A stretch of 64,000 nt of DNA from positions 2,775,479 through 2,839,478 of the forward strand of contig NC_059388.1 in the NCBI RefSeq assembly GCF_019703515.2, written 5' to 3'. Of the stretch, positions 55,466 through 64,000 are shown in pieces. Below the pieces are notes generated by a model. The model saw nothing but the letters and a program-made list of their open reading frames with translations. It searched no databases and was not told the origin of the DNA. The position numbers and the translations under genes were made by a program. The stretch comes from Myxocyprinus asiaticus (Eukaryota > Chordata > Actinopteri > Cypriniformes > Catostomidae). Each line of letters starts with the position of its first letter. Position 1 is the stretch's first letter.

Positions 55466-55468
<3 letters not shown>
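55031..55468 (-). mobile_element. Tc1-related MITE in alg12 intron 3 (copy B)
   Basis: TA-flanked, with ends TACAGCTCTGGAGACCACTC and CTCTTAATTTTTTTCCAGAG CTA in inverted orientation. The body is the reverse of the copy at 13801-14212 (for instance gacactggaatggaatggct against agccattccattccagtgtc). Non-coding. Confidence 0.78.
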
Positions 55469-55496
<28 letters not shown>

Positions 55497-55501
<5 letters not shown>

Positions 55502-56746
55502 TATATTGCCAAAAGTATTCGCTCACCCATCCAAATAATTGAATTCAGGTGTTCCATTCACTTCCATGGCCACAGGTGTATAAAATGAAGCACCTAGGCA
55601 TGCAGACTGCTTCTACAAACATTTGTGAAAGAATGGGCCGCTCTCAGGAGCTCAGTGAATTCCAGCGTGGTACTGTGATAGGATGCCACCTGTGCAACAA
55701 GTCCAGTCGTGAAATTTCCTTGCTACTAAATATTCCACAGTCAACTTTCAGTGGTATTATAACAAAGTGGAAGCGATTGGGAATGACAGCAACTCAGCCA
55801 CGAAGTGGTAGGCCACGTAAAATGACAGAGCGGGGTCAGCGGATGCTGATGCGCATAGTGCGCAGAGGTCACCAACTTTCTGCAGAGTCAATTGCTGCAG
55901 ACCTCCAAAGTTCATGTGGCCTTCAGATTAGCTCAATAACAGTGCGTAGAGAGCTTCATGGAATGGGTTTCCATGGCCGAGCAGCTGCATCCAAGCCATA
56001 CATCACCAAGTGCAATGCAAAGCGTCGGATACAGTGGTGTAAAGCATGCCGCCACTGGACTCTAGAGCAGTGGAGACGCGCTCTCTGGAGTGATGAATCA
56101 CGCTTCTCCATCTGGCAATCTGATGGACGAGTCTGGGTTTGGCGGTTGCCAGGAGTACGGTACTTGTCTGACTGCATTGTGCCAACTGTGAAGTTTGGTG
56201 GAGGGGGGATTATGGTGTGGGGTTGTTTTTCAGGAGCTGGGCTTGGCCCCTTAGTTCCAGTGAAAGGAACTCTGAATGCTTAAGCATACTAAGAGATTTT
56301 GGACAATTTCATGCTCCCAACTTTGTGGGAACAGTTTGGGGATGGCCCCTTCCTGTTCCAACATGACTGCGCACCAGTGCACAAAGCAAGGTCCATAAAG
56401 ACATGGATGAGTGAGTTTGGTGTGGAAGAACCTGACTGGCCTGCACAGAGTCCTGACCTCAACCCGATAGAGCACCTTTGGGATGAATTAGAGCGAAGAC
56501 TGCGAGCCAGGCCATCTCGTCCAACATCAGTGTCTGACCTCACAAATGCGCTTCTGGAAGAATGGTCAAAAATTCCCATAAACACACTCCTAAACCTTGT
56601 GGAAAGCCTTCCCAGAAGAGTTGAAGCTGTTATAGTTGCAAAGGGTGGGCCGACGTCATATTAAACCCTATGGATTAAGAATGGGATGTCACTTAAATTC
56701 ATATGCGTCTAAAGGCAGGTGAGCGAATACTTTTGGCAATATAGTG

Positions 56747-56748
<2 letters not shown>
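55497..56748 (+). mobile_element. Full-length Tc1-like transposon, copy 2
   Basis: The same element and orientation as copy 1 at 16571-17821, 1252 bp including TA ends. The left end follows a (TA)n run. Differences from copy 1 are scattered single bases. It abuts another (TA)n/(CA)n run at 56749-56803. Confidence 0.92.
55576..56664 (+). pseudogene. Tc1-like transposase, broken by one nonsense codon (copy 2)
   Basis: The frame is continuous from the helix-turn-helix region ([13 protein letters not shown]) past the first catalytic Asp ([11 protein letters not shown]) to GTLNA, where TAA at 56281-56283 replaces the TCA codon of copy 1. The frame then continues with [11 protein letters not shown] (second Asp) and [13 protein letters not shown] (Glu) to 56664. 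Apart from this stop no frameshift is visible. Its lesion differs from that of copy 1, so each copy was disabled independently. Confidence 0.9.

Positions 56749-56803
<55 letters not shown>
56749..56803. repeat. (TA)n/(CA)n microsatellite
   Basis: A short TA run followed by about 20 CA dinucleotides lies between the two Tc1 elements. Confidence 0.9.
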
Positions 56804-56807
<4 letters not shown>

Positions 56808-56820
56808 TTTATATACTGCA

Positions 56821-57977
56821 TACACTGATGGGCCCAAAACATTATGACCACTCATAGGTGAAGCGAGTAATGTTGATAATCTCCTAACAAGGCCACATGT
56901 CAAGGTGTGGGTAGATTAGATGGTAAGCAAACAATCAGTTCTCGTAGTCAACGTTTTGAATGCAGGAGAAGTGGGCAGGAGTAAAGACCTGAGCGACTTT
57001 GACTTTGACAAATGATATGGCCAGACGACTGGGTCAGAGCATCTCTGAAATGGCAAGGCTTGTGGGGTGCTCCCAGACAGCAGTGGTGAGTACTTAACAA
57101 CACTGGTCCGAGGAGGGATAAACCACAAACCGGCGACAGGGTATTGGGTGCCCAAGGCTCATCGATGTGCAAGGGCTACGAAGGCTATCCTGTCTGGTCC
57201 AAAACGACAGAAGGTCTACGGTGGCACTAGTCACAGAAAATTGTAATGATGGTTATGGGAGGAATGTGCATAGCGCCCTGCTGCTTATGGGGCTGTGTAG
57301 CCGCAGTACGGTCAGAGTGTTCATGATGAACCCTGTCCACCCCTGAAAGCACCAACAATGAGCACGTGAGCGCCGGAACTGGACCTTGGAGCAGTGGAAG
57401 AAGGTCGCTTGGTCATGTTTTCTTTTACATCACATGGATGGAAGTGTACGTGTGTGCTGTTTACCTGGGGAAGTTATGGCACCTGAATGCACTGCAGGAA
57501 GATGACAAGCTGGTGGAAGGAGTGTGATACTGTGGGTCAATTTGACATCCACATGAATGGACCTAAACATCATTGCAGACCAGGTACACCCCTTCATGGC
57601 AATGGTATTTACTGATTAAAGTGGTCTTTAAGCAGGGTAATGTGCCCTGCCACACTGTACACATTGTTCGGGAATGGTTTGAGGAACATGATCAAGTGTT
57701 CAATGTGTCGCCCTGGCCTCCAAATTCCCCAGATCTCAATCCGATTGAGCATCTGTGGGATGTGCTGGACCAACAAGTCGGATTCATGGTGGCTCCACCT
57801 CAACTTACAGGACTTGAAAGATATGCTGCTAATATCTTGGTGCCAGATACCACAGGACACCTTCAGGGGGTCTTGTAGAGTCCATGCTTCAGTGGGTCGG
57901 CACTGTTTTGGCGGCACGCGGAGGACCAACAGCATATTAGGCAGGAGGTGGTCATAATGTTATGGCTCATCAGTGTA
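56821..57977 (+). mobile_element. Decayed Tc1-like transposon of another family
   Basis: TACACTGATGGGCCCAAAAC and ATGGCTCATCAGTGTA are inverted ends flanked by TA. Transposase remnants on the plus strand include MARRLGQSISEMARLVGCSQ near 57017 (helix-turn-helix) and, at 57573-57878, NVPCHTVHIVREW with SPDLNPIEHLWDVLDQQV (the third catalytic position). The second Asp before the NVPCHT block is replaced or out of frame. Many frameshifts are present, so it is old. Confidence 0.8.
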
Positions 57978-57978
57978 T

Positions 57979-57982
<4 letters not shown>

Positions 57983-58017
<35 letters not shown>

Positions 58018-58041
58018 TATATATATATATATATATATATT
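57983..58041. repeat. (GT)n/(TA)n microsatellite
   Basis: About 16 GT units followed by about 12 TA units next to the decayed Tc1 end. Confidence 0.9.
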
Positions 58042-58199
58042 ATTGCATTTTGACATTGTTTCCATGACAATTAGAGCTCTTCTTACCTCCAATTCTCATT
58101 ACCGTAATGCATCATTTGACCTTGACATGTTTTTGTGATTAATCCTTTTGGTAATTTTAGCATACAGTGTTTCACCAGACTGTGTTTTTTTTTGTGTAG

Positions 58200-58394
58200 T
58201 TCTGCTGGCGTTCACGTCCTGGATGGCTCAGAGACACTGCCCCTTCATTTGGCTCTCGGCTTTGGTCATTATTGTGTTCCGATCTGAACTGTGCCTTTTC
58301 CTCGGTCTGATGTTGTTGATGTCACTCATGAGCAGAAAACTCAATTTTCTACAGTTGCTTTACCATGCCATACCAGCTGGCATTTTATCATTGG
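58200..58394 (+). CDS. alg12: alg12 exon 4 (residues 157-221)
   Basis: The exon follows TTTTGTGTAG and ends at GTTAGT; it is 195 bp, phase 1 at both ends. It encodes [20 protein letters not shown] then [20 protein letters not shown] and [20 protein letters not shown]. The FIWLSAxxIIVFRxELCLFLG segment is highly conserved in ALG12. Several membrane helices are encoded. Confidence 0.96.
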
Positions 58395-58613
58395 GTTAGT
58401 GATGCATACAATGTATTTGTTCTTCTCTTTTTTTTTTTTTCTTAACCCTTTTTGCAAAATTTTGACTTATCCACTTGTTTGAGATGTTTTGCCTGTCATC
58501 CAAGTATGAAATGGAAAACATTGTCCTGATGTTATTAAAATCCCACCAGTCTTTCTAAAATAATGAATGAGAAACCTACATATACCCATAAGTGTATTTG
58601 CTGTCTTTTATAG

Positions 58614-58717
58614 GTCTCACTGTGATGGTTGACACAGTATTCTGGAATAAGCTGCTCTGGCCTGAGGGTCAGGTACTCTGGTACAACACAGTCTTGAATA
58701 AAAGCTCCAACTGGGGA
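58614..58717 (+). CDS. alg12: alg12 exon 5 (residues 222-256)
   Basis: The exon starts after TTTTATAG and encodes [20 protein letters not shown] then [14 protein letters not shown]. The [21 protein letters not shown] block is nearly invariant in ALG12 proteins. It ends on the Gly codon GGA at 58717, directly before ATATCCTTTT, a U12-type 5' splice site. There is no GT donor at or near this point, and reading on meets TAA at 58724-58726. Confidence 0.94.
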
Positions 58718-58854
58718 ATATCCTTTTAAGAAAGGTCCATAGTTTGGAGTAGTTCACCCAAAAATGAAAATTCTGTCATCATTTACTTACCTTTATGTGA
58801 TTCCAAACTGGTATGACTTCCTTTCTTCCATCTGTAAAGTGGTTATTCAGTGAT

Positions 58855-58902
<48 letters not shown>

Positions 58903-59498
58903 TTCTTTCAATGTGTTGCACCAGGTTTGATGTCAGTAGTTGGGTTTCCATCTTGGCATTTTTTATGCACATTTTGGGATATCACATAAAAAATGCTGGA
59001 TGGATTTTAGCATACAGCAAGATGCAAATACATTTTCCAAAATGTGCATAAAAACGTTGTCAGTTAGAAAACATGCGCATAAACTATGAAGGAAACAAAT
59101 TAGCTGAAAATATTCCTAAAGTTTTTATATAGGATATTATATATTATAAAGGAATAAAGATGTGCATCAGAGAATATCATCACATAGCATCTGAAATGTT
59201 GCTCTGGTTTTTCTGAAACACCGAACACAAAGCCTGTCATCAAAATGATTGGCTACTATTACCTCCCTCAACAGTCTGACATGCTTTCGAATGTAGACAC
59301 AAATGATATTTGAGAGCTACAGCGGAAGAGGACAATAAACCATTTCCACAATAAAAACCTACATTTCGGAGAGTTCCTCACACAAAGCTATCTTTTGGCT
59401 TCAGATGACTTGTAACATTACAGTGCACATTATAAGGATATAATTTATCTTGTCAAAATTTCACCTGCCATATTTCCTTGACTTCCTCTGTGCCTTAA
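58718..59498 (+). other. alg12 intron 5, U12-type (minor spliceosome) intron
   Basis: The intron starts ATATCCTTTT, the full consensus of AT-type U12 introns. TTCCTTGAC, a near-perfect U12 branch-site motif (TTCCTTRAC), lies at 59474-59482, 17 bases before the end set by reading frame. The conserved Thr after NWG in ALG12 requires the next exon to begin with ACC at 59499, giving AT...AA termini. If cleavage were shifted by two bases on both sides, the termini would be AT...AC and the residue would be Ile. The intron is 781 bp, contains the left half of an 'agttcaccc' MITE at 58746-58845 and a (TA)n run at 58856-58900. Confidence 0.85.
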
Positions 59499-59722
59499 AC
59501 CTCCCCTTTCCTGTGGTACTTCTACTCTGCCTTGCCTCGTGCTCTAGGCAGCACAATACTATTTATCCCGCCTGGCCTAATGGACAGACGGACAAGAAAA
59601 CTGCTCATCCCAGCTGTAGGCTTCATTCTGCTGTACTCCTTTCTGCCCCACAAGGAGCTCCGCTTCATAATCTACACATTTCCTGTGTTTAACTTAATCG
59701 CTGCCCGCGGCTGTTCTTTAAT
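59499..59722 (+). CDS. alg12: alg12 exon 6 (residues 257-330), GT22 signature
   Basis: It encodes [20 protein letters not shown] then [20 protein letters not shown] and [26 protein letters not shown] (residues 307-312) is the GT22 signature motif, in the usual place in a 485-residue protein, followed by AARGCS. The exon is 224 bp, phase 0 in and phase 2 out, ending at GTAAGC. The start is set by homology because the 3' splice site of the U12 intron before it is non-standard; it could be 59501 with a compensating change upstream. Confidence 0.93.
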
Positions 59723-60721
59723 GTAAGCTGAACACATTTTGAGTCATAATTGGCAATTTTCTCGAATGATCCTCCCTGTCAACACGTTTTATTATGTTTA
59801 AAGTAAAAATGACACCCAAATGAACCCTAGTTACTTTCTTAATACATGTTCCTGGTCTTATTGTGCACAATACATCAGTTCACATTATTTCAAAGAAAAG
59901 TATGTTTATCTTCATCATCTTTGAGCATAATGTAAAAACTTCCTCAACGTCTGAAATTTCCTTTTCGGATGACGTCAGCCACCTCAATGCATCACATTAC
60001 AAAAATAACAAAAAATATATTTTTTATAAAACGGATATTTCAGATTCTGAAGTCTGAATGGACGAGCCACATTCACCGCCTTTAAATGCAGATAAACACC
60101 TATTGAATGTGCACCTAGAGCACATTCAGTATTACTATTGTACAGTATTAATACAGCCTACAGATAGTATAATAAACTACTGTATATTACTGTGTAAAAT
60201 AATTGTTTATTTCAATTATCATAATTAACTATTGGGTGAAACCTGTAAAGAAAATGTCCTGGTCCTATTTTATTCCAAAATAATTAAAAAAACATGCATA
60301 TAGAAAATGAAGCCTGTTTTAGGGCCATAAAGAATGCTTTTTGTTAAAGTTTTATTTACGTTAATGAGAATCATCAAGGGAAAAGTAAAACATCCAGTCA
60401 CATTATGGTAATGAGAATTGGAGGGTCAAATTTGCAGAAAAGTGTTCTGTAAATAATAACGTTACTACATTTAACTTGATTTGTTTTTTTTTATTATTAT
60501 TATTATTTGGTGTTAAATATGACCAGGTAATCTTCTTGACAAGTTTTATGGGAATCATCCTATTATTAAAACATGAATTTTTTGAACATTGGTGTCTTTT
60601 ATCATATTGCTGTTCCACGGCTTATTGCTTTAGCGAATGCCATATCGTGTTGACTATTGTTTTTGGAGGCAGTTGGATGATTTTAATGTATAATGACTTT
60701 TTACTTCTGTTTTTGTTACAG
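59723..60721 (+). other. alg12 intron 6, no other gene seen
   Basis: GT-AG intron of 999 bp, AT-rich, with an (ATT)n patch near 60492-60508. No repeat boundaries were recognised. Confidence 0.6.
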
Positions 60722-60891
60722 TTTGAACAATTACCACAAGTCACAGATGTATAAAATTTGGTCCGTATTTGTGATAGGACATTTGATGTTAAATGCCGTA
60801 TACTCTAGTATTTCACTGTATGTTTCGCATCACAATTACCCTGGAGGGAAAGCAATGCAAGAGCTACATAGATTAACGCCAGTAGCAGCAG
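60722..60891 (+). CDS. alg12: alg12 exon 7 (residues 331-387)
   Basis: The exon follows TTTTGTTACAG and ends at GTGTGT; it is 170 bp, phase 2 in and phase 1 out. It encodes [20 protein letters not shown] then [20 protein letters not shown] and [11 protein letters not shown]. The VIGHLxxNAxYSxxxLYVSHxNYPGGxAMQxLH block is the conserved last membrane segment and following loop of ALG12. Confidence 0.96.
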
Positions 60892-60973
60892 GTGTGTTGA
60901 ATTCATTGTTTTAATAATGCATTGTTATTGAAACATGCAAGCGTTCTGATTAAGTTGCATACATGTTGCACAG

Positions 60974-61049
60974 ATGTATCATTACACATCAACGTACTTG
61001 CTGCACAAACGGGAGTCTCACGCTTCTTGGAGCTCAACAGTAACTGGAG
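60974..61049 (+). CDS. alg12: alg12 exon 8 (residues 388-412)
   Basis: A 76-bp exon between TTGCACAG and GTGAGT, phase 1 in and phase 2 out. It encodes [20 protein letters not shown] then LNSNWR. The [22 protein letters not shown] region is strongly conserved and lies in the lumenal C-terminal domain. The flanking introns are only about 80 bp. Confidence 0.95.
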
Positions 61050-61130
61050 GTGAGTGACCTTATTAATATCAAAGATAATAGCTTCATGTAATAGGACAGA
61101 TTTATCTAAATGTTTTCTTTCATTTCCTAG

Positions 61131-61350
61131 ATATGACAAACGTGAGGATTTGACTCTTGAAGATCCAATTCTGAAAACGTATACCCATCTATTAATGGAA
61201 GCAAATGCAACCAAGATATCACTGCTCCAAGACTCTCACAAACCTTTGATCTTCATCCCAGGATACCAAAGCATTACATTGGAATTGTCTAAGTTTCCAC
61301 CTCTCAGGATAAAGCTAAAAAACAAGCTTGTGCTTCTAGAAAGACTCTGA
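61131..61350 (+). CDS. alg12: alg12 exon 9, C-terminus and stop
   Basis: The exon follows CATTTCCTAG and encodes YDKREDLTLEDPILKTYTHL then LMEANATKISLLQDSHKPLI and LKNKLVLLERL, stopping at TGA 61348-61350. The YDKRED and THxLMEA motifs and the KLVLLERL end match ALG12. The total protein is 485 residues against about 488 in human, so the gene is complete and no exon carries a stop or frameshift. Confidence 0.96.
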
Positions 61351-61412
61351 AAGACTATTGAAGACTAGACTATTAATTCTATTATTCTATGTGGCCAACC
61401 AAAACGGGAACC

Positions 61413-61418
61413 AATAAA
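61413..61418 (+). terminator. alg12: alg12 polyadenylation signal AATAAA
   Basis: AATAAA lies 63 bp after the stop codon in CCAATAAACATTTCC, giving a very short 3' untranslated region. Other downstream signals are possible. Confidence 0.6.
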
Positions 61419-62486
61419 CATTTCCCAATTATTTTTTTTATTCTGTTAAACAAGGATCTGTTTAATTGACAATGGGTTTATCTAGAGCAGAGGGAGGGGG
61501 GGATTTCTCGATGTGTTTTAATAAATGTAAAATAATACAAAATGTAAAAATGCAATAATTCTTTCAGAGCAAGATGTAAGGTTCTTCATCTGTGGAAAAA
61601 TGTTAGGAAGATAGTTGAGAATGTATGTAAAAGTGATTAAGCAGATACAAGTGAGTTCTGTTTAGGATAAGTGAGTTGCTTACAAATAATACATTTGTAT
61701 AATTCACAAATGTAAGTATTGGGACTTTGTAGTCATAGGATTTAGTTTGCATCAGGCTTTTCCCTTATTTTACCATGGTACTTTCTGCCACAGCACCATA
61801 TTACTACAACTGTAGGCCTACTATAAAACCATAAAGTTCATGATAACACTTTCAAGTATAAAGAAGCCTTCAGAATCTTTTTTTTTTTTTTTTTTTTTTT
61901 GACAGTTGGGAACATGTGACTAATAGTAAGTAACACAGTTTTATTATACTAGTAACAATAACTGTAGTAACTATGGCTTTTTTGCCAAAAACTACTGTAT
62001 GGTTACCAGTATACAAGGACTTAAAAAAATGACCATGCTTTATATTAAGTGATATTTTATTGTGGTTCCAATTGCATATGTTTATCAGACTATTATCAGT
62101 TCCAACATAGACTTTATTTATAATTGCAATTTGAGATTGTGCAGTAAAAAAATGTTCTAAAATGTGAAAAAAAAAAAAAGTTTTTCTATACTGCAGGATT
62201 TTTTTTTGTTTTGTTTGTTTTTCATAAAGAGTAAAGAAATTAACTGATATACACCAAGCATTTTATGTCAGGGTAACCTACAAAGTGATTAATGTGGTAA
62301 TTTTAAGAGTCACATGAGGTAGAAATAAAATTTTTACAGTGAAGCAAATATAGCATATTGTATAGTTTTATAAGTGTGGGTCAACACAAGGGCAGTTTAA
62401 CACTTCTTTAGTGGGTCATCATACCACACCAGATTCCCTCACTCATGGATTTAGAAATTAGTCATGGGAAGTTTTATAGTGGTTAT
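61419..62486. other. Region downstream of alg12, no gene seen
   Basis: Contains a poly-T tract at 61879-61901, 'accatggta'-type motifs at 61770-62035, and poly-A and T-rich patches near 62166-62220. No exon of a neighbouring gene was recognised. Confidence 0.45.
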
Positions 62487-63027
62487 ATAACTCACTGAGC
62501 ACTTTCTTAGGAACACTCTGGTCCTAATGAAGTGCCAGACATGGTATTCTGCTGTTGTATCTTCCTCAAGGTTTAACATGTTATGCATTCTGAGATGCTA
62601 TTGTGCCTACTACAGTTGTACAGAATGGTTATCTGAGTTACCGTAGCCTTTCTGTCAGCGCGAACCAGTATGGCCATACTCCGTTCACCTCTCATCATCA
62701 TCAAGGAGAACTGCCGCACACTGGATGTTTTTTATTTTTGGCACCATTCCAAGCAAACTCTAGAGACTGTTGTGCATGAAAATCCCAAGAGATCAGCAGT
62801 TACAGAAATGATTGTTGTCTGGCACCAACAATCATGCCACGGTCAAAATCACTGAGATCACATTTTTTTCCCCATTCTGATGGTTGATGTGAACATTAAC
62901 TAAAGCTCCTGAATCCTATCTGAATGATTTTATGCATTGCACTACTGTCACGTGATTGGCTGATTAGATAATCGCATGAATAAGTAGGTGTACAGGTGTT
63001 CCTAATAAAGTGCTCAGTGAGTGTGTA
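62487..63027 (-). mobile_element. Internally deleted Tc1-like element
   Basis: CTCACTGAGCACTTTCTTAG and TAATAAAGTGCTCAGTGAGT are inverted ends near TA. The inner part, read on the minus strand, carries only traces of the N-terminal transposase (GSALVTEI-type sequence, 62670-62855 shadowed on plus). It shares long stretches (gagatcagcagttacagaaa, gatggttgatgtgaacatta) with the snap-back element at 15721-16514, so the two are related families. The catalytic domain is deleted. Confidence 0.75.
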
Positions 63028-64000
63028 TAGAAGATTGGTAATGCTCAGCTAGGCAATATTGAATAGTCTAGAAATTATGGTTTTATAAACATCTTAACAA
63101 GTAATCACAAACAACTGGAAAAGTCATGAAAATTCATTGGTCAAAAGATGTTGGAACCTCTGCCATTTGTGACTGGTTTGTAGCCTCTTTATTGCAGCTT
63201 TGCCAGCTGGTGTGGCCATTTTCTTGCCACCACTTTTTGTAAAGAGTGTAAAAATGCTATTATTGTGGCTCACAACATTTGCTGTGTCAACACTGCAAAA
63301 AACAAAAAAAAAATTGCATGAATAATATTGTTGCTTTGGTTTTAGACTTTATAATTATACTTTTGTGTCTTTGCATAAGATAAAAAAAAAAAGAATCAGT
63401 GTTCAGCATATTAAAGTATGGTGTAGGGGAATGCATTCCATACAGTATGTTCAATGAAGACCAGGAGTAAAAACTGAGTTTCAGTCAGTTGAGAGAGTGT
63501 TTACTGAAGACAAAGTTCTTCACATTTCCAAAGGCAGAAGCCAGAAAAAGAGTTGAGGATCTAACCTCGAACTAACTTGGCTACTGAAACAACAATCATT
63601 ATAGGCATTTGCAAATTAATTGACATCATTATTTCTTATAAGTTTAGAGTTCTGATAGGGGAACAGTACAGATAATTCTAGAAATGTTCAAACATGGTGT
63701 TCTGTGCAACTGTGTGAATGCAATCATTCAAAAGATGATATTTTTAAAGCACTAAATCAAGTCCATCAGCCGATATGGGTCAGAGGTGAGATTGGGAGGT
63801 CTCTTCAAAACCCCAAACAATCCCTGCAATGACATTATAAGACAGAACAAAACAGAGGGCTATCTTCACTGGAACACAGGCCTTATACAGCTTAAACAAA
63901 CATGACGGTAGAACAATATGTCCAAACACAACAGAGCAAAGTTAGACCCCTCAGAGACCAAGTACACACATGACCTGCAACATTCATGACTATAACATAA
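63028..64000. other. Right end of the window, no gene seen
   Basis: There is a poly-A patch near 63380-63392. The last 550 bases look unique or like an undiagnosed LTR, but no partner repeat or protein was found. Confidence 0.4.

Larger units (their letters stand above)
46245..58199 (+). other. alg12 intron 3 (12.0 kb), transposon-rich
   Basis: GT (46245) to AG (58199). It carries MITEs, LINE fragments, a SINE, a Tc1-related MITE, a full-length Tc1 and a decayed Tc1, each listed separately. No host gene was recognised inside. Confidence 0.85.

Noticed and set aside
58614..58726. alg12 exon 5 continuing to the TAA at 58724
   Set aside because: Conserved [10 protein letters not shown] and the GT22 HKELRF motif follow in exon 6, and the U12 splice and branch motifs explain the join.

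Overview
The window is teleost nuclear DNA, most probably from a cyprinid. It carries spliced vertebrate genes, several families of Tc1/mariner elements (one Sleeping Beauty-like), tRNA-derived SINEs, non-LTR retrotransposons, an old endogenous retrovirus, and the 'agttcaccc' MITE family that is abundant in cypriniform fish. The species cannot be read from the sequence.

Only two host genes are supported, arranged head to head. (1) creld2 lies on the minus strand. Seven exons are visible between 12234 and 4099, covering the signal peptide, the CRELD N-terminal domain, one EGF-like region and the end of a second cysteine-rich repeat. The middle furin-like/EGF exon and all C-terminal exons were not found. 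(2) alg12 lies on the plus strand with nine coding exons from 13556 to 61350. They encode a complete 485-residue ALG12, the ER alpha-1,6-mannosyltransferase of the lipid-linked oligosaccharide pathway. The 1.3 kb between the two start codons holds an exact ER stress response element (CCAAT-N9-CCACG) at 12453-12471 and a one-mismatch inverted copy at 13292-13310. This fits a shared bidirectional promoter responsive to the unfolded protein response, as known for the mammalian pair.

The alg12 gene is very uneven. Intron 2 is 31.3 kb and intron 3 is 12.0 kb, and both are packed with transposons, while exons 4-9 lie within 3.2 kb. Intron 5 starts with ATATCCTTTT and has TTCCTTGAC near its 3' end, so it is a U12-type (minor spliceosome) AT-type intron with unusual 3' terminal bases.

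Mobile DNA by region: 1-9 kb, MITEs, a GC-rich LTR-like repeat and a SINE between creld2 exons. 13.8-18 kb, a Tc1-related MITE, a snap-back Tc1 and a full-length but frameshifted Tc1. 18.2-24 kb, a truncated LINE, a 31-bp minisatellite in two arrays and a Sleeping Beauty-like element. 25-29 kb, a TIR repeat, MITEs and a LINE piece. 29.2-34.3 kb, an endogenous retrovirus remnant with two younger insertions. 35-38 kb, a SINE, an L1-like fragment and a hAT-like element. 38.9-42.6 kb, a MITE split by an intact Tc1 and a LINE. 45-55 kb, a SINE, MITEs and a broken L2-like LINE. 55-58 kb, a MITE, a second near-identical Tc1 with a nonsense codon and a decayed Tc1. 62.5-63 kb, a deleted Tc1.

The most useful points to check are the U12 intron boundary, the stress elements, the missing creld2 exons, the intact 346-residue Tc1 transposase with about 201-bp terminal repeats, and the two direct Tc1 copies that flank alg12 exon 3.
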